NCBI GenBank assembly: GCA_023512835.1
Contig: JAKCVP010000421.1
Span: 1 to 64,000 of the forward strand
Direction of reading: 5' to 3'
Source: Taxillus chinensis
Lineage: Eukaryota > Streptophyta > Magnoliopsida > Santalales > Loranthaceae
Length of the DNA: 64,000 bases
In this document: piece after piece, positions 22,462-36,644 of the stretch
How the letters are laid out: each line of letters starts with the position of its first letter
How positions within the stretch are numbered: the first letter of the stretch is position 1
Program-made: the position numbers and the translations under genes
The notes under the pieces: generated by a model
Databases searched by the model: none
What the model saw: the letters and a program-made list of their open reading frames with translations, nothing else
What the model was told of the DNA's origin: nothing

Positions 22462-22520
22462 TCTTCAATGGGGTCTGCTCTTTCTTTCTTGGGAGAGTAT
22501 GCCAATATGATCTTAATGAG
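22462..22520 (+). CDS. nad1: nad1 exon d (arm A)
   Basis: This 59-nt exon codes for [19 protein letters not shown] plus two bases of the next codon. NAD1 of complex I reads [20 protein letters not shown] here; the two Ser codons at Phe positions are TCT, changed to TTT by editing. The exon has the exact length and phase of nad1 exon d (nucleotides 670-728). It is preceded by a domain V and followed by GCGCGG, the start of intron nad1i728, which contains matR in seed plants and does so here. Exons a, b, c and e are not found in the window. Confidence 0.92.
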
Positions 22521-23129
22521 GCGCGGGGCTTAGCATCTGTATTTCGTTGGGAGCTCGGCGTTTGCTTTCCATTCCATAAACCCCTCCGGCCGACAGATCT
22601 AGTGGTAGGTGGTCCCGAAAGCTTTCGGGAATAGGGTAGCCGAGTGTTTCCGCACAGCAATGAACCGCGAACCCTAGACGCCCAAAAGAGATCGGGGGCT
22701 CTAGTAGTGGCACCTCAACAGTTCACGGAGACATGTACCGAATGCTCATACGGGACAGTTTACTCCCGGGGGGTAAGATACTGGTGTTCTCGGACGATAG
22801 GGGGTGCGGACACACCTGCGCGGATTACAGGTGACGGTTACAAGAATTAAGGGGAAGTGAACAGTACCCGAAAGCATTCTGGGATGGATGTAGACCCATC
22901 GGGCAGGGAGACTCATTCCGGTCCTGGGAGTATCTATCTCACTCTCAATACGGAGCGAAGCATTATTAGAGGCAGAAAGACACCACCGGTTGTTGGGCCG
23001 AACTCCATATCCGGGTCTTTAGTAATCGATTCAAAGACATAGTCAAAAAACGGTTTCCCCATTTCATTTTGTTATACAGAAGGCTCGAAGTTTAGACCGC
23101 TCACAGTAGTGCTTCCCCAAGAAAAGAGC
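22521..23129 (+). other. 5' part of group II intron nad1i728 (arm A)
   Basis: This is the DNA between nad1 exon d and the matR start, expected to fold into domains I-III of nad1i728. In-frame maturase-like codons (FRPLTVVLPQEKS) stand before the ATG at 23130 and are open back to a stop at 23040-23042, so the start of matR may be further upstream or non-AUG. Confidence 0.6.
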
Positions 23130-24836
23130 ATGAAAGAGGCGATCAGAATGGTACTCGATTCCATGTACGCCGAGTCTGATAGTCGAGGCAGCAACTCTCT
23201 ATTAAGTCAACGGATCAAAGAAGAGTGGGGCACCTCTTGCAGGTTTCTTGAATTCGACATCCGGAAGTGTAAGCAGCACTTCGACCGACATCGACTCATC
23301 CCAATCCTTAAAGAAGAGATCGACGATCCCAAGTTCTGTTACTTCATTCATAAAGTATTTTCTACGGAGGTGAGAAGGGCCCTGACTCCGTCCAACAAAG
23401 TGTACTCTCGGCCCAACCGTGGCACATCTACCTAAAGAAGCTCGATCAGGAGATAGGGATGCTCCGAAAGAAGTACGAAATTCCGATAGTTAAGAGAATA
23501 GGTGCTTTCGAGAAGCCAAAGCAAGAGAGCGGGCCGGCATCCTACGTATTGCCTGTATTGCCGTTTGCGTACACCCCAAACACTAGCAACCGAAGGGGGA
23601 CTCTCAGACTCGCTAGTTGCCGGCTTGCCGTCACAAACACGCCATCTAGCTGCCTCCTTTGCGCCCGTAATGCCGGGTGTTCCCCGAAGGCTTTATACGG
23701 CGGTAGAGCACGCAGTAAGCAGAATTGGGCCATGAGATACCCTAAGCAGGCTGTTGAAAAGCACCGGAAAGAGCTGGGCTCGGAGAGACTTCTCCGGTCA
23801 GAGAAAGGCCAGTACCGTAGTACGCTTTCCCAACACACCTCTTCTGCCTTGGAAAGGATTTGTTACGCGCGATATGCCGACTGCTTACTACTGGGTTTCG
23901 TGGGTCCCGTAGAGCTGGCAATCCAAAAACGTATCGCCCACTTCCAACAATCCGGCCTGAACCTTGTAGGCTCTGAAGGCAGAAACACAATAGCTGCACG
24001 GAGTACGGTAGAATTCCCCGGTACGGTCATTCGTAAAGTCCCGACTAGGACTCCAATACCCTTCGTGAGAGAGCTGGAGAAGCGTCTACGGGTAAAGCAC
24101 CGTATCCTTCAAACAGCTTTCCACCTACGCTCCGCCATCCAGTTTCGGCGGAAAAACCTAGGTAGTCAGAGTCGCCCGAGTCAACCGTATGGGATGCTGA
24201 GCGGAGAGAGTCTGGACGTGCCACTATCTGGAAAAACCGTCCGAAGAACACCTGAGCTGGACCGTAAACCTCCGGAAGAGCTCCTCTCTTTTAGCAACCC
24301 ATCGGACGTGCCACTTGCAGCGGGCATGAGTGTCCGGAAGTGCTTGTATAGGGGTTCGGGAGTTCAGTGGGACAGATCTCTCCGCATGGAATTCCATACA
24401 GATAAAGATAGAGGCGCCTATCAAAAAGATACTCCGAAGGCTGCTGGAAAAAGGTATCATTAGCCGAAGAAGACCCTGGCCCATCCACGTGGCAAGCTTT
24501 ACGAACGTGAGCGACGGAGACATCGTGAATTGGTCCGCGGGCATAGCGATCCGGTTGCTTTCCTACTACAGGTGCCGCGACAACATTGTCCAAGTCCGCA
24601 CGATTGTCGACCACCAGATCCGCTGGTCTGCCATATTCACCCTGGCCCACAAGCACAAATCCTCGGCGCGGAATATTCTTAAGAAGTTCTCCAAAGACTC
24701 AAATCTCCGCAATAAAGATGGTAAGACCCAAGCAGAGTTCCCCAACCGCATAGAGCTTGGGAAGCTCGGACCCAATAGGAGAGTGGCACTGTGCCAGTTG
24801 CGATGCAGGCCGGATAGAGTACTGAGTGTTTCGTAA
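23130..24836 (+). pseudogene. matR: Intron maturase matR, frameshifted (arm A)
   Basis: MatR is the group II intron maturase encoded inside nad1i728. The reverse-transcriptase part (EEWGTSCRFLEFDIRKCKQH, then RYADCLLLG) is followed by domain X (IEAPIKKILRRLLEKGIISR, then RRPWPIHVASFTNVSDGDIV). At least two frame changes break it: near 23362, where this arm differs from arm B, and near 24400, shared with arm B. The RT active site reads YADC (23873-23884) where plant MatR has YADD; the Cys codon TGC cannot be turned into Asp by C-to-U editing. The protein also lacks several blocks present in other plants. It may be a decayed gene, or partly mis-assembled. Domain X, needed for splicing, is the best preserved part. 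Confidence 0.9.
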
Positions 24837-27752
24837 GAGTCGCTCACGAGGGTAGTTCCAGAGCTAGACTAGGAAAGCTCTCTATTGGAAAGCTCTGCTT
24901 TTTCTACTCTAAGAGAGAGCATTGTGCCACCTAAGAGTGTATGGGACCCCGCGCCTCGTTCTCCTAGTAGTCGGGCGCTTTATTCACCATTTCGAGGACA
25001 TCGACACAGTAAATCCTCTCATGTCTCTCATACCAACCTCTAGAAGAGTGTTACCTAGTAGCGGAGTGCTCTCTTCCAGGGTGTCTTCTTGAAGTGTGCT
25101 GCTTTCAAGTGTTTGGGTGCAGAACCAATCACGCTCGGCAAGTGCAATGCTGTACAGAAAGAGCGGGCGCTTACAAAGCCTGGCTTTGCTCTTTGACTTT
25201 AGAGTGGTTATTGAAGCAATGAGTCTTGTTGATTGCCTTTGCTTCCGGTATACACTTGTAAAAGACATGGAGCTCGCGTATCGGATCGGAATGGAATGAC
25301 AAGTATTGGCCGGCCAGACTCTATACAGTGCTTGTGCCATCGTGTACGATTTCTGGAAAGTCTATAACATGGACTCCTCGAAGAGAGGTTTCTTAAGAGT
25401 CACTGTCTTTGCCTCTGCCGCTTGGGTGTCGTGGGCGTACGCTGGCTCCAAGTTGTAGTCGTATAGGACAGCTAGACTCTCTGGCTCAAGTGACTGAAAG
25501 CATAGAATGACTTTTGGAGATCTGAAAGGTGTTAGGCGAGTCGAGATCGGATGTCCTTGAAGATAGAGTCTATAGCGTAGCGAGATGTGCCCGAGGGTTA
25601 CAGGTCTCATGCGTCTTTCTCTCTCGGTATACAGTTCGAAGCACGATTTGTTTGGTGCCAGAGGGCTTGCTTTTTCGAGACACAGAACGATGGGAAGGTA
25701 TTGTCAGATATCTGTATGGGACCCGCGGAGACACTCTCTTCAACCTGGTGCTGCGTTCGAGTCCGCTCACTTGTAGTTAGGTCCACAGATGTGCCGTAGA
25801 ACTGCCTATACGCGATGACATTGTGGCAAGGTTACAGAGCCGATCTCGACTCGCAGCACACCTTTTCGAAACAGGTAGCTGGATGAACTGTTACCTACCT
25901 GGTGCGTATCGCAACAGCCGACCAACAGCTCTTTCTCTGCCGCATTCAGAATAGCCTGTTTTGGAAGAAGAGGTTTTGACAAGCAACCTCTGTGCGCGGT
26001 GCATGCATGGTTCCGCTACAGTGGGTATACTCTGGGTGCCGCTCTTATAGAGTCCGCATGTCTGTTGTTTGGCAGCCTATGCGCTAGATCAACTTCTAAA
26101 CGGAAAGCTCGAAACGTAGTGGACGATGGCACGCATGGAATGGAATGGAATGGGAGATCGCCGCCTAATTGAAGCAAAACCGGAAGGACTTCTTGGACAT
26201 GTCTGGACCAGAGTGCCCATCTCCGAACACCTTTCAGAGTGCTTCCCGGGAGTGTCCGCCGGTGCTGCTTATAAGACCACCCCGGCTCCGAATCCCGAAG
26301 TTCTAGGAAGAGGAAGGAGAGAGGTGCTTTTCTTCCGCGTGCAACTCGGCTCCGTTTCGATAGGAGAGTGTCTTAGAGGACTGTCACTGTAGTATTGGGT
26401 CACGTGGTTCGGGCGGATTGCTGATAGAATCGGGAGATGCCCAAGTGATAGTAGAGTGCTACTTGCTTCCCGGGAGTTAAAAGCACTGGGTGCACTGCTC
26501 AAAAGTCTCTTCACTTAAAGAAAACTCTCCGGCCGGAAAGAGAGCCCTTCCTTCGACAAACGCTATAGATGTGCACACACTGGAACCTGGCGGATTGTGT
26601 TGCTTACGGAAAAAGCACCGGAGACAGAATGGGCAGAAAGTACGATAGGGTAGTTTGCCATGCAATTCCAAACAGACGATTGATTCATTAGCACGCCTAT
26701 AGGAGAGTGAATCATCTCTTATTGCGCCAACAAGCAACTCTGTAGGTCTGTCGATGCGGGAGTGCTTGAAGCATTCCGGGTTTCAATCTCTTTCGAAACA
26801 GACACTGCTTGGGAGATTGGATGTGCTATAGTCAAAGCAGCACAAGCAGAGGAGACTGTCCAGTGTTGGGTTGATACCTTCGGATGCCAAACGCGTATCC
26901 AGTCCAGGGTGTTTTGGTTAGAGTGCTGCCTGCTTACAACGACTCTCGAATAAGGTAGCTATTGCGCGGAGCTAGTTGCCTCTGTTTCGCAGTTGTTCAC
27001 CTACAGAATTACAGAAATGACACACCTTACAATCCATAGACTCCAAAAAAGAGTATCTTCCAAAGCCTATGAGAGTTCCCGGGCTTCCCTGTCTTTATGG
27101 AGCCCTCCCGCCCGACATGCCTTCCGAGTCGTAAAGCGCATAGGCTGCCAATCCATACAGGTTCGAGACAGCCCATAAGATTGTTGGATCTGCTACCAGA
27201 GAAGCAAATCGCTCCGGAAGAGCACTCTAAGTTCTGTTTTGAGAGGTTTCTTTCGAGTACTCTCTTGTAATCTGGATGGAAACGCTATTGTATAGGCACT
27301 TTCGTTATGCGTTCTCCCTCGAGCTGGTGGGCTGGGCTGCTGTTGCTGTTAAACAGAATACAATAAAATCCGGTATTAGACGCTCTATCGCCTCCGGTTA
27401 CTAGCGTCGTCTTGTAGTATACCATCGAAAGCTCCGGTTTTCTGTAAGCCGAAAGAGCAATACGAGAGCCGAAGCACCGAGTAGGCCCAGTCTCCCGGAA
27501 GCAAAGCTTTGATTGGTTCGATTGCTTCGAGAAAAAAGCTCTCCTTCCGAAGTGTACTAGAGCTTGGGCTTCTAATTTGGGCCGCTAGTAGTGCTGCTAT
27601 CAACTGTCCGGGTTGCTTGTGTTGGTGTTGAAGACATACCGATCCGATCACATTCGTGTTTGAGTTAGTGCTTTTTCAAGTGCTGCTTGAACTCCCATAC
27701 TAGCACTTCCCGGAAAGTGTTTCTGTTAGGTTCTTATTCGCGTAGCGACCTT
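24837..27752. other. Gene-free stretch between matR and cox1 (arm A)
   Basis: In angiosperms nad1 exon e and the domain V of nad1i728 usually follow matR within about a kilobase. I found neither in this 2.9 kb on the plus strand, so the intron appears to be cut after matR. The stretch is full of short open frames without family resemblance. Confidence 0.5.
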
Positions 27753-30304
<2,552 letters not shown>

Positions 30305-30340
30305 CCATTCTCTTAGAGATGCTTTCATTATCAGAGTAGA

Positions 30341-31625
30341 ATGCCAGACACAGAAGCGACAGCGAACCAGAGAGTCTACATCCATCCCCGGCCGGGTATA
30401 CTCCGACTAGAGATTCCAGAGAGTGGTCAGCGAGATACACCAGAGCTCTCAAAGCATTGCCGGGCCGGCACACAGACTCTTTGTTGAGTGTCTCTCTCTT
30501 AAGAGACTATTCTCGGTATTCTTACGTTAGTTACCATCCGCATCCCGTACCGTGTGATAGATGGTACACAATCTCTCTCCCCGGCCGGAACGATAGAGAG
30601 CCGCACCGAAAGAGAGTCTATCCCGTAACGTTATCGAAGCAAACCGACCGACCGACCGACTAGGTAGGCATCGGGAGTGGCAGACCCAATCATTGGACAT
30701 AGGACAACTGCATGTCCGGTACTACCGGTTGAAACACGTATGCACCTCGCTCCGCGTATCGTGTGCCTTGGCCTGCTGGGCGACTCGAACAGTGCACTCT
30801 CTGCGTTTCAGTCTAGTGGTGGTGAGGTAAGCCAACTGCATCGCTGCCATGCCCACGGTCCGAAACAGCATATGTAGCGTGCCCAACCCCCCACCCAGAG
30901 TGTATAGAGCTAGCACAATCAACACTATACTTGATGCAAGAGTAAAAACCCCATCTATCAAACGGTACGGGATGCAGATGGTAACCAACACAGAAAGCAG
31001 AGATCCAAGGACTGACTACACTGTCTGAAAGTCTTTAGCAAAGAGAGTGACACATCCGGGTCCGAGTCCGAGTCCGAGAGTGGTACAACCATCCAATCGC
31101 CTAGAGAGATACTCCGATAGGCGAGAATCAGAGAGTTGGCATAGATATGCAACAAGATACCAAGAGAGTCTTACGAAACACGGATTGCTGGCTTGCCTGC
31201 CTAGCCATAATAAGAGAGCACTCTACTCTCGCGTAGGCCTATCGGACCAGTTGCGTGTTACATAGACACCGAAAAGCAGACTGAAAGCTTAAGTAATCGA
31301 TCTGCCGGACCCGTGGTGCAGATCTACTGACTGTTCTGCCTGGTATGTGTCTATGCTATCTGGATGTGATGCATAGTTACTGGAGTGTCTGCTTTCGAAC
31401 TGAAATGTGTGTCTTGTACAAGACAGAGTAGAGTTCGGTACGAGAGTATCTCCGGAAGTGGAGAGTGTACAACCAGCATGCATTCCGAGAGTGGCACACT
31501 ATACGCGGAGCGAGGTGCATACATCCGGGGAAGTGTTGTGTGTTGAGCCGAGCTAGCAATGACACTGTTTGTGCAGCTATTGCTCAAGAGAGAGAGCACT
31601 CTACACACACAAGAGAGAGAGATGC
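30341..31625 (-). repeat. 1.29-kb repeat, copy A
   Basis: Reverse complement of 40310-41592 and of copy C at 15901-17187. It ends 36 bp before the cox1 start codon and is part of the large inverted repeat. Confidence 0.95.
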
Positions 31626-32788
31626 TATCTTTCAGTAGACTAGAATACGTCATAAGCACTCTGGAGGACCCAACTCGATACGGAGAACACTCTTTCTCTT
31701 CGGCTCTCGTATGAGGTATCCGGAGCTACTGATATCCGTCACGGAGCTACAGAATCGCCTGGCACTTTGCTCTCTGAACTGCCCTTCTCGAAATGCCCAG
31801 TGATTGCACAGACACAGAGTGTTGTTTCGTAGATTGCTTACGGGGTTTTCCGCTACGAAGTGCACTGAGCGAAGAGACGCATCGGCAGAAAGCGAACCGC
31901 CATAGACACGCGTGTACCCCGCCGAGTCGAGATGCACGATTCTTGCAGTGCAGCATAGGTGTTTTCACTCTCCATAACAAGACAGCAATCTTTGGAGAGA
32001 GTAAGGTACGGCCGGAGAACCCATAACTCGCCGATCGGGTAGCATGGGTCTTACGGTTTAGTTTACTACCGTGAAAAGAGGTGCCATGCCACTGTTGTGT
32101 GTGTACTAGCGATGCGGATCCACCACACTGTTAAGATGCCTGTTTTCTTTCACTACCGAAGAGAGTCATACCAGTTTTAGCAGCCCAGTCCAACACGGTG
32201 GTATACAGAGTGCACAAACAGAGCAATTTCAGCACCCCAAGGCATCTTTGCGATACGGTGGGAACATGCGTGCAACAACACACCTACAAGAAAGCCCGTA
32301 CACCGAACATCATCCGAAAATGACAGAAAAAGAAAGTACATTTCCAATCCGATAGCAGCGCTTATACCAGTAATACATCTCTAAGCAGCAAGTCGGGCGG
32401 GTAAGCGTATCTATAGAGACCTACCCAGTCAGACAGACACAGAGTGACAGAAAGAGTCCGTATTCGACCTGACAGAATCGACTACAAGATTAGAGAGTCC
32501 ATTCAAAAGCTCCGTAAGCCATAGAGACACAAGCCTATTTCGTCGAATTGATTCCGCTATCGGTGCTCGCTCGCTTCTCATTGGATGCAGTAGATAAGGC
32601 TGTCGCTCCCGTTCGATTCGTACATCAGCGATTCTTTTGAAATACCTATTTCATTCCGAGCCAGCAGTACTCTCTGTCTTTCAGTCCACCTTAAAGAATG
32701 GATAGTCCGCGTACACGCACTCTGCTTTCAAGGGAGGGAGACGCGCCGTTCCCAAACAGAACGCCTAAAACCAGGCTCATGGAAGAGA

Positions 32789-32819
32789 GCACACACCCGA
32801 AACCATTCCGACCTCGATA
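32789..32819 (+). pseudogene. 31-bp fragment of rrn5 (arm A)
   Basis: This 31-bp word (CACACCCGAAACCATTCCGA and flanks) is identical to the central part of rrn5 at 35296-35326. Flanking DNA is unrelated to 5S rRNA. The same piece is in arm B at 39116-39146. Confidence 0.9.
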
Positions 32820-33249
32820 GTATAGGGAGGGGAGTGACACCCGACCGACCTCTAGGGGACAGGTGCTAGGCGTACTGAGAGTTTAGAAGAGAGAGTTTGT
32901 AACTGGTCTTTTGAAACTGAGAGTTTTGTGCGTATACTACATATGAGGTGTTTCCGATCTAATCGGAATAGAGATAGTGGAAAGAAAAGAGGCTTTCGTT
33001 GGCTCTGAGTTCTCTCGGGATGAAAGTACTTCTAGTGTTGCTGTGTCTCGCTTTCCGCGAATATCTCTCTTTTACAAATCGATTTGTATCCCCAAGGTCC
33101 CGGGTTCGACCACTGCGAGTCTTACTCCGAAACAAGAAACTCTCCTCTAAACGCATAGTGTTCTCTCTAACAGTAGCAAGCCAGCCCGGTTCACCAGGTG
33201 TTCCCCCCCGTTGTAAGATACCCCAACCATTCTCTTAGAGATGCTTTCC

Positions 33250-34267
33250 TATTATAGAGTTTGATCCTGGCTCAGAAGGAACGCTAGCGATATGCTTAAC
33301 ACATGCAAGTCGAACGTTGTTATCGGGGAGAACGCAGAGATAGGCTCCTTGCTTAAATAGCTCTTGTCTCCCTTTGGTGGGACCAGTGGATAACAAAGTG
33401 GCGCACGGGTGCGTAACGCGTGGGAATCTGCCGAACAGTTCGGGCCAAATCCCGAAAAAGCGAATACGCGCTGTTTGAAGAGCCTTCGTAGTATTAGGTA
33501 GTTGGTAAGGTAAAGGCGGACCAAGCCTATGATGCTTAGCTGGTCTTTTCGGATGATCAGCCACACCGGGACTGAGACACGGCCCGGACTCCAAAGGGGG
33601 GCAGCAGTGGGGAATCTTGGACAATGGGCGAAAGCCCGATCCAGCAATATAGCGTGAGTGACGGAAGGGCAATGCCGCTTGTAAAGCTCTTTCGTATAGT
33701 ATAGATCATGACAGGACTATAGGAAGAAGCCCCGGCAAACTCCGTGCCAGCAGCCGCGGTAAGACGGGGGGGGGAAAGTGTTCTTCGGAATGACTGGGCG
33801 TAAAGGGCACTTAGGCGGTGTTGAGGGTTGACAGTGAAAGTCGAAAAAAAAGCGGAATGCTTTCGAAACCAATTCACTGGAGTGAGACAGAGGAGAGTGG
33901 AATTTCTTTTGTAGGGGTTAAATCCGGAGATAAAAGAAGGAACGCCAAAAGCGAAGGCAGCTCTCTGGGTCCCGACCGACGCTGGGGTGCGAAAGCATGG
34001 GGAGCGAACAGGATTAGATACCCTGGTAGTCCATGCCGTAAACTATGAGTGTTCGCCCTTTGGGTAGCTTTGTATCCTATGGGGCCAAGCTAACGCGTGA
34101 AACACTCCGCCTGGGGAGTACGGTCGCAAGACCGAAACTCAAAGGAATTGACGGGGGCCCGAACACGCGGTGGAGCATGTGGTTTAATTCGATAAAACGC
34201 GCAACACCTTTCCAGCCCTTGACATAAGAGAGTTTGCCTCTTTTCGGGAGAGATGGTACTATCTCAT

Positions 34268-34310
<43 letters not shown>

Positions 34311-34801
34311 TGGTCAAGTCCTATAACGAGCGAAACCCTCTTTTTGTGTTGCTGAGATGCGCCTACTTTGGAGAAAGAGCAACCGACCCCCAATCAAGAA
34401 GTGAGCCGAGTGTTGTACACTTGACAGCGCGACACGTAATGGAGTGTGCCAGCACCTCGCTTTCCGTATGGGAGAGATGGAAGCATCTCTTTTTTTCAAG
34501 TCAATGTGTCGTTCTTTAGCAAGGGTTAGAGGGCGGATACTCGGAATTCCGGTACGTAGTGTAGTATTCCCCCAAAACTCTATGGGCAACTCCAAGAAAA
34601 GAGATGTGCGTGCCGCACTCACGAGGTACTGCAAGTGATATACTTGAGGAAGGTTGGGATGACGTCAAGTCCGCACGGCCCGTATGGGCTGGGCCACACA
34701 CGTGCTACAATGGGTATTACAATGGGAAGCAAGGCTGTAAGGCGGAGCGAATCCGGAAAGAGACGCCCAGAGAGTTCGGATTGTGCTCTGAAACTCGGGA
34801 A

Positions 34802-34850
<49 letters not shown>

Positions 34851-35016
34851 CTGTACCCGGGCCCTGTACACACCGCCCGTCACACCCTGGGAATTGGTTT
34901 CGCCCGAAGGAGATATACCAATGAGCCCATGACTCTTTTGTACCCACTAGTGAAGTGCGTGCCAAAGCGTTTGGTGGTCTTATTGGCGCATACCAAGGTG
35001 GGGTCTTCGACTGGGG

Positions 35017-35050
<34 letters not shown>

Positions 35051-35062
35051 TGGCTGGATTGA
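33250..35062 (+). rRNA. rrn18: Mitochondrial small-subunit (18S) rRNA
   Basis: The gene starts near GAGTTTGATCCTGGCTCAG (33260), has the 530 loop GTGCCAGCAGCCGCGGTAA (33746), ATTAGATACCCTGGTAG (34013), AAGGAATTGACGGGGGCC (34141), ACGAGCG near 34327, TGGGCTGGGCCACACACGTG, TGTACACACCGCCCGTC (34865) and ends with GTAACAAGGTAGCCGTA and GGCTGGATTGA. All the universal SSU blocks are in order. A G8 tract follows the 530 loop. At about 1.81 kb it is slightly shorter than many angiosperm copies. Ends are estimated from conserved terminal words. Open frames on the opposite strand here are shadows. It lies in the unique segment between the two large repeat arms. Confidence 0.97.
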
Positions 35063-35271
35063 TGACAAGAGAGTGAGAGTGCTATAAGCATAACTCGAAC
35101 CATATCTCTTGCAATCTGTCGATATTGCTTGCTGGCAATGCAACCATCTTCCAAACAAGCACTTGGTGCGTCTCTGAACCCAACTCATCCGGGCCCCGGG
35201 ATACACTTATTGATATTGGTTACACCAATACTGCCAGTGCTACCTACCGGAAGCATTCAAGCATCTCTCAA
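35063..35271 (+). other. rrn18-rrn5 spacer
   Basis: About 210 nt without a gene separates the two rRNAs. The close tandem order rrn18 then rrn5 is typical of seed-plant mitochondria and suggests a shared primary transcript. Confidence 0.6.
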
Positions 35272-35386
35272 TGCCCGGGCACTCGGTTAGACGTGCACAC
35301 ACCCGAAACCATTCCGACCTCGATACGTGGGAGTCTGGCGCCATATGTACTGAGAGTGTTCGGGAGACATGGTCCAAGCCCGGGGG
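35272..35386 (+). rRNA. rrn5: Mitochondrial 5S rRNA
   Basis: The sequence starts GCCCGGGCACTCGGTTAGAC, contains ACACCCGAAACCATTCCGAC and CTCGATACGTGG, then CGCCATATGTACTGAGAGTG, TTCGGGAGACATGGTC and closes with CAAGCCCGGG. The two ends pair (CCCGGGC with GCCCGGG) to form the terminal 5S helix. Length about 115 nt fits plant mitochondrial 5S. It follows rrn18 as usual. Confidence 0.95.
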
Positions 35387-36265
35387 ATAGAAACCAATCT
35401 TTCCGAAGAGCAAGCACTTCTTATCGACTATGAGTCGTATACCCAGTGTTACTTCCGGTGTGCTTTCAGTCTTTCAGTAGCCATAGCAGATTGTCTATTT
35501 GTTACTTCGTCAAATGGTATCAATAGCATCATACAGGCCGGGATATGGTGTTACTGTTACTGTGACTTGTTCGGGACTCTTTGGAGAGAGCAGAGAGTCT
35601 GGCCGGCCCCCGGTTGCTGTCTTACTTGTTTCTGCGAATACCCGCATAAGACATTCCCGTACGCTTTCAGTCTGTCTTTAAGTCTTTATGTGCAGTTCAT
35701 AGGCGTTGGTGGAGCTCTCCGAGTGTATTCGTACTCTGGAATGGGTGCTTACCCGAGTCTTTCCAACCCAGCGTACCCCAGCAAGCCGACCGGACAATAC
35801 CAACATACACCGGAGCTCAGAACTACCAGTCTCGAATCGAGAGAGAACTACTGCTATTCGCTATGCGCTTTTGTGCTGTATTGTGTCTGTTCGGAACAAG
35901 ACTTATTAGGTGCCCCCGAAAGGTGCCATGCAAGCCACGGGGTCTCATATGCGTTACACTCTGCTCGAAGTAGACTACTCTAGAGAGCAGACAAGACTCT
36001 GTACTCTAAAGTGTACTGTACAAGATCTCTCCGCTGAGAGTACTCTCTGTCTTTCAGTCTGTCAAGCAAGAGAGCACACTCCGATTCGGTACCGGCTTCA
36101 CGCGAGTCGATTCAATTATGCGTTCAAGAGAAACACTCCAACAAGCATATTAAGAATCAGAGAGAAACACCAAATGTGCGGGTACCCGGACCACCTTATG
36201 TAAGAGAAGAGAGCACTTGACTACCGATATCGGAAAGAGAGACGCGTTCACGACGCTTTTTATAC
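35387..36265. other. Gene-free stretch between rrn5 and atp9
   Basis: Large open frames on the plus strand (35369-35983) show no family resemblance. It contains copies of the CTTTCAGTCTGTC word and of the GGCCGGCCCCCGGTTGCTG block that is also found near 21160 and 50756. Confidence 0.5.
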
Positions 36266-36332
36266 GACATCACAGAGGAATCGAACCTCTTCTGCCAGTG
36301 TTCTAAAGAGAACTCTACTTCCAATTGATGTC
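36266..36332 (-). ncRNA. tRNA-like element downstream of atp9 (possible t-element)
   Basis: On the minus strand GACATCA at the 5' end pairs fully with TGATGTC at the 3' end (7 bp), and next to it is a perfect T-arm, AGAGG-TTCGATT-CCTCT. The middle (GTTC...GAAC) gives only a poor anticodon stem and there is no good D-arm, so this is probably not a working tRNA. Plant mitochondria use such tRNA-like t-elements to set mRNA 3' ends by RNase P and RNase Z cleavage. It lies about 90 nt after the atp9 stop codon on the same strand, a suitable place for that role. A degenerate tRNA gene is the alternative. Confidence 0.45.
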
Positions 36333-36419
36333 CCCCACCCGACTCTCCTTTGTGTTGCACTACAAAAAAGCATGCACTACTAGAGTCCTAGCTCTCTTTT
36401 CTCGAAAAAACCTTCCCTA

Positions 36420-36644
36420 TCAGAATACGAATAAGATCAAAAAGGCCATCATTGAGGAAAACAATGCAATTGCTTCGGTTAGAGCAAAGCCCAAAATAGC
36501 ATACCCAAATAATTGTTTCGCCAAAGATGGATTTCGCGCCACTGAATTTATCAAAGCACTGAACACGTTTCCAATACCTACAGCAGCTCCCGCTAAAGCA
36601 ATTGTTGCAGCTCCGGCACCCATTAATTTTGCACCTTCTAACAT
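36420..36644 (-). CDS. atp9: ATP synthase subunit 9 (c-ring subunit)
   Basis: ATP9 forms the proton-driven c-ring of ATP synthase in the inner membrane. The 74-residue protein starts [20 protein letters not shown], passes the polar loop [15 protein letters not shown] and has the carboxylate Glu in [11 protein letters not shown], then ends [10 protein letters not shown]. Length and every key residue match plants; SSMM near the end stands where LMM is usual and may include an editing site. No frameshift. The first 24 codons and the leader are duplicated at 3276-3367. A tRNA-like element follows at 36266-36332. Confidence 0.97.
   Translation of the reverse strand: MLEGAKLMGAGAATIALAGAAVGIGNVFSALINSVARNPSLAKQLFGYAILGFALTEAIALFSSMMAFLILFVF

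Larger units (their letters stand above)
30305..33249. other. Repeat DNA upstream of cox1 (arm A) and approach to rrn18
   Basis: From 30341 to 31625 this is the 1.29-kb repeat copy A. Beyond it the arm continues to 32906, with a 31-bp rrn5 piece at 32789-32819, and then unique DNA leads to rrn18. No protein gene is recognised. Confidence 0.55.

Noticed and set aside
33080..33140. tRNA around CCCGGGTTCGACC before rrn18
   Set aside because: The T-stem does not pair on its 3' side and no D-arm or anticodon arm fits.
33235..33877. Open frames on the minus strand in the rRNA region
   Set aside because: They are shadows of rrn18, whose universal blocks are all in order on the plus strand.
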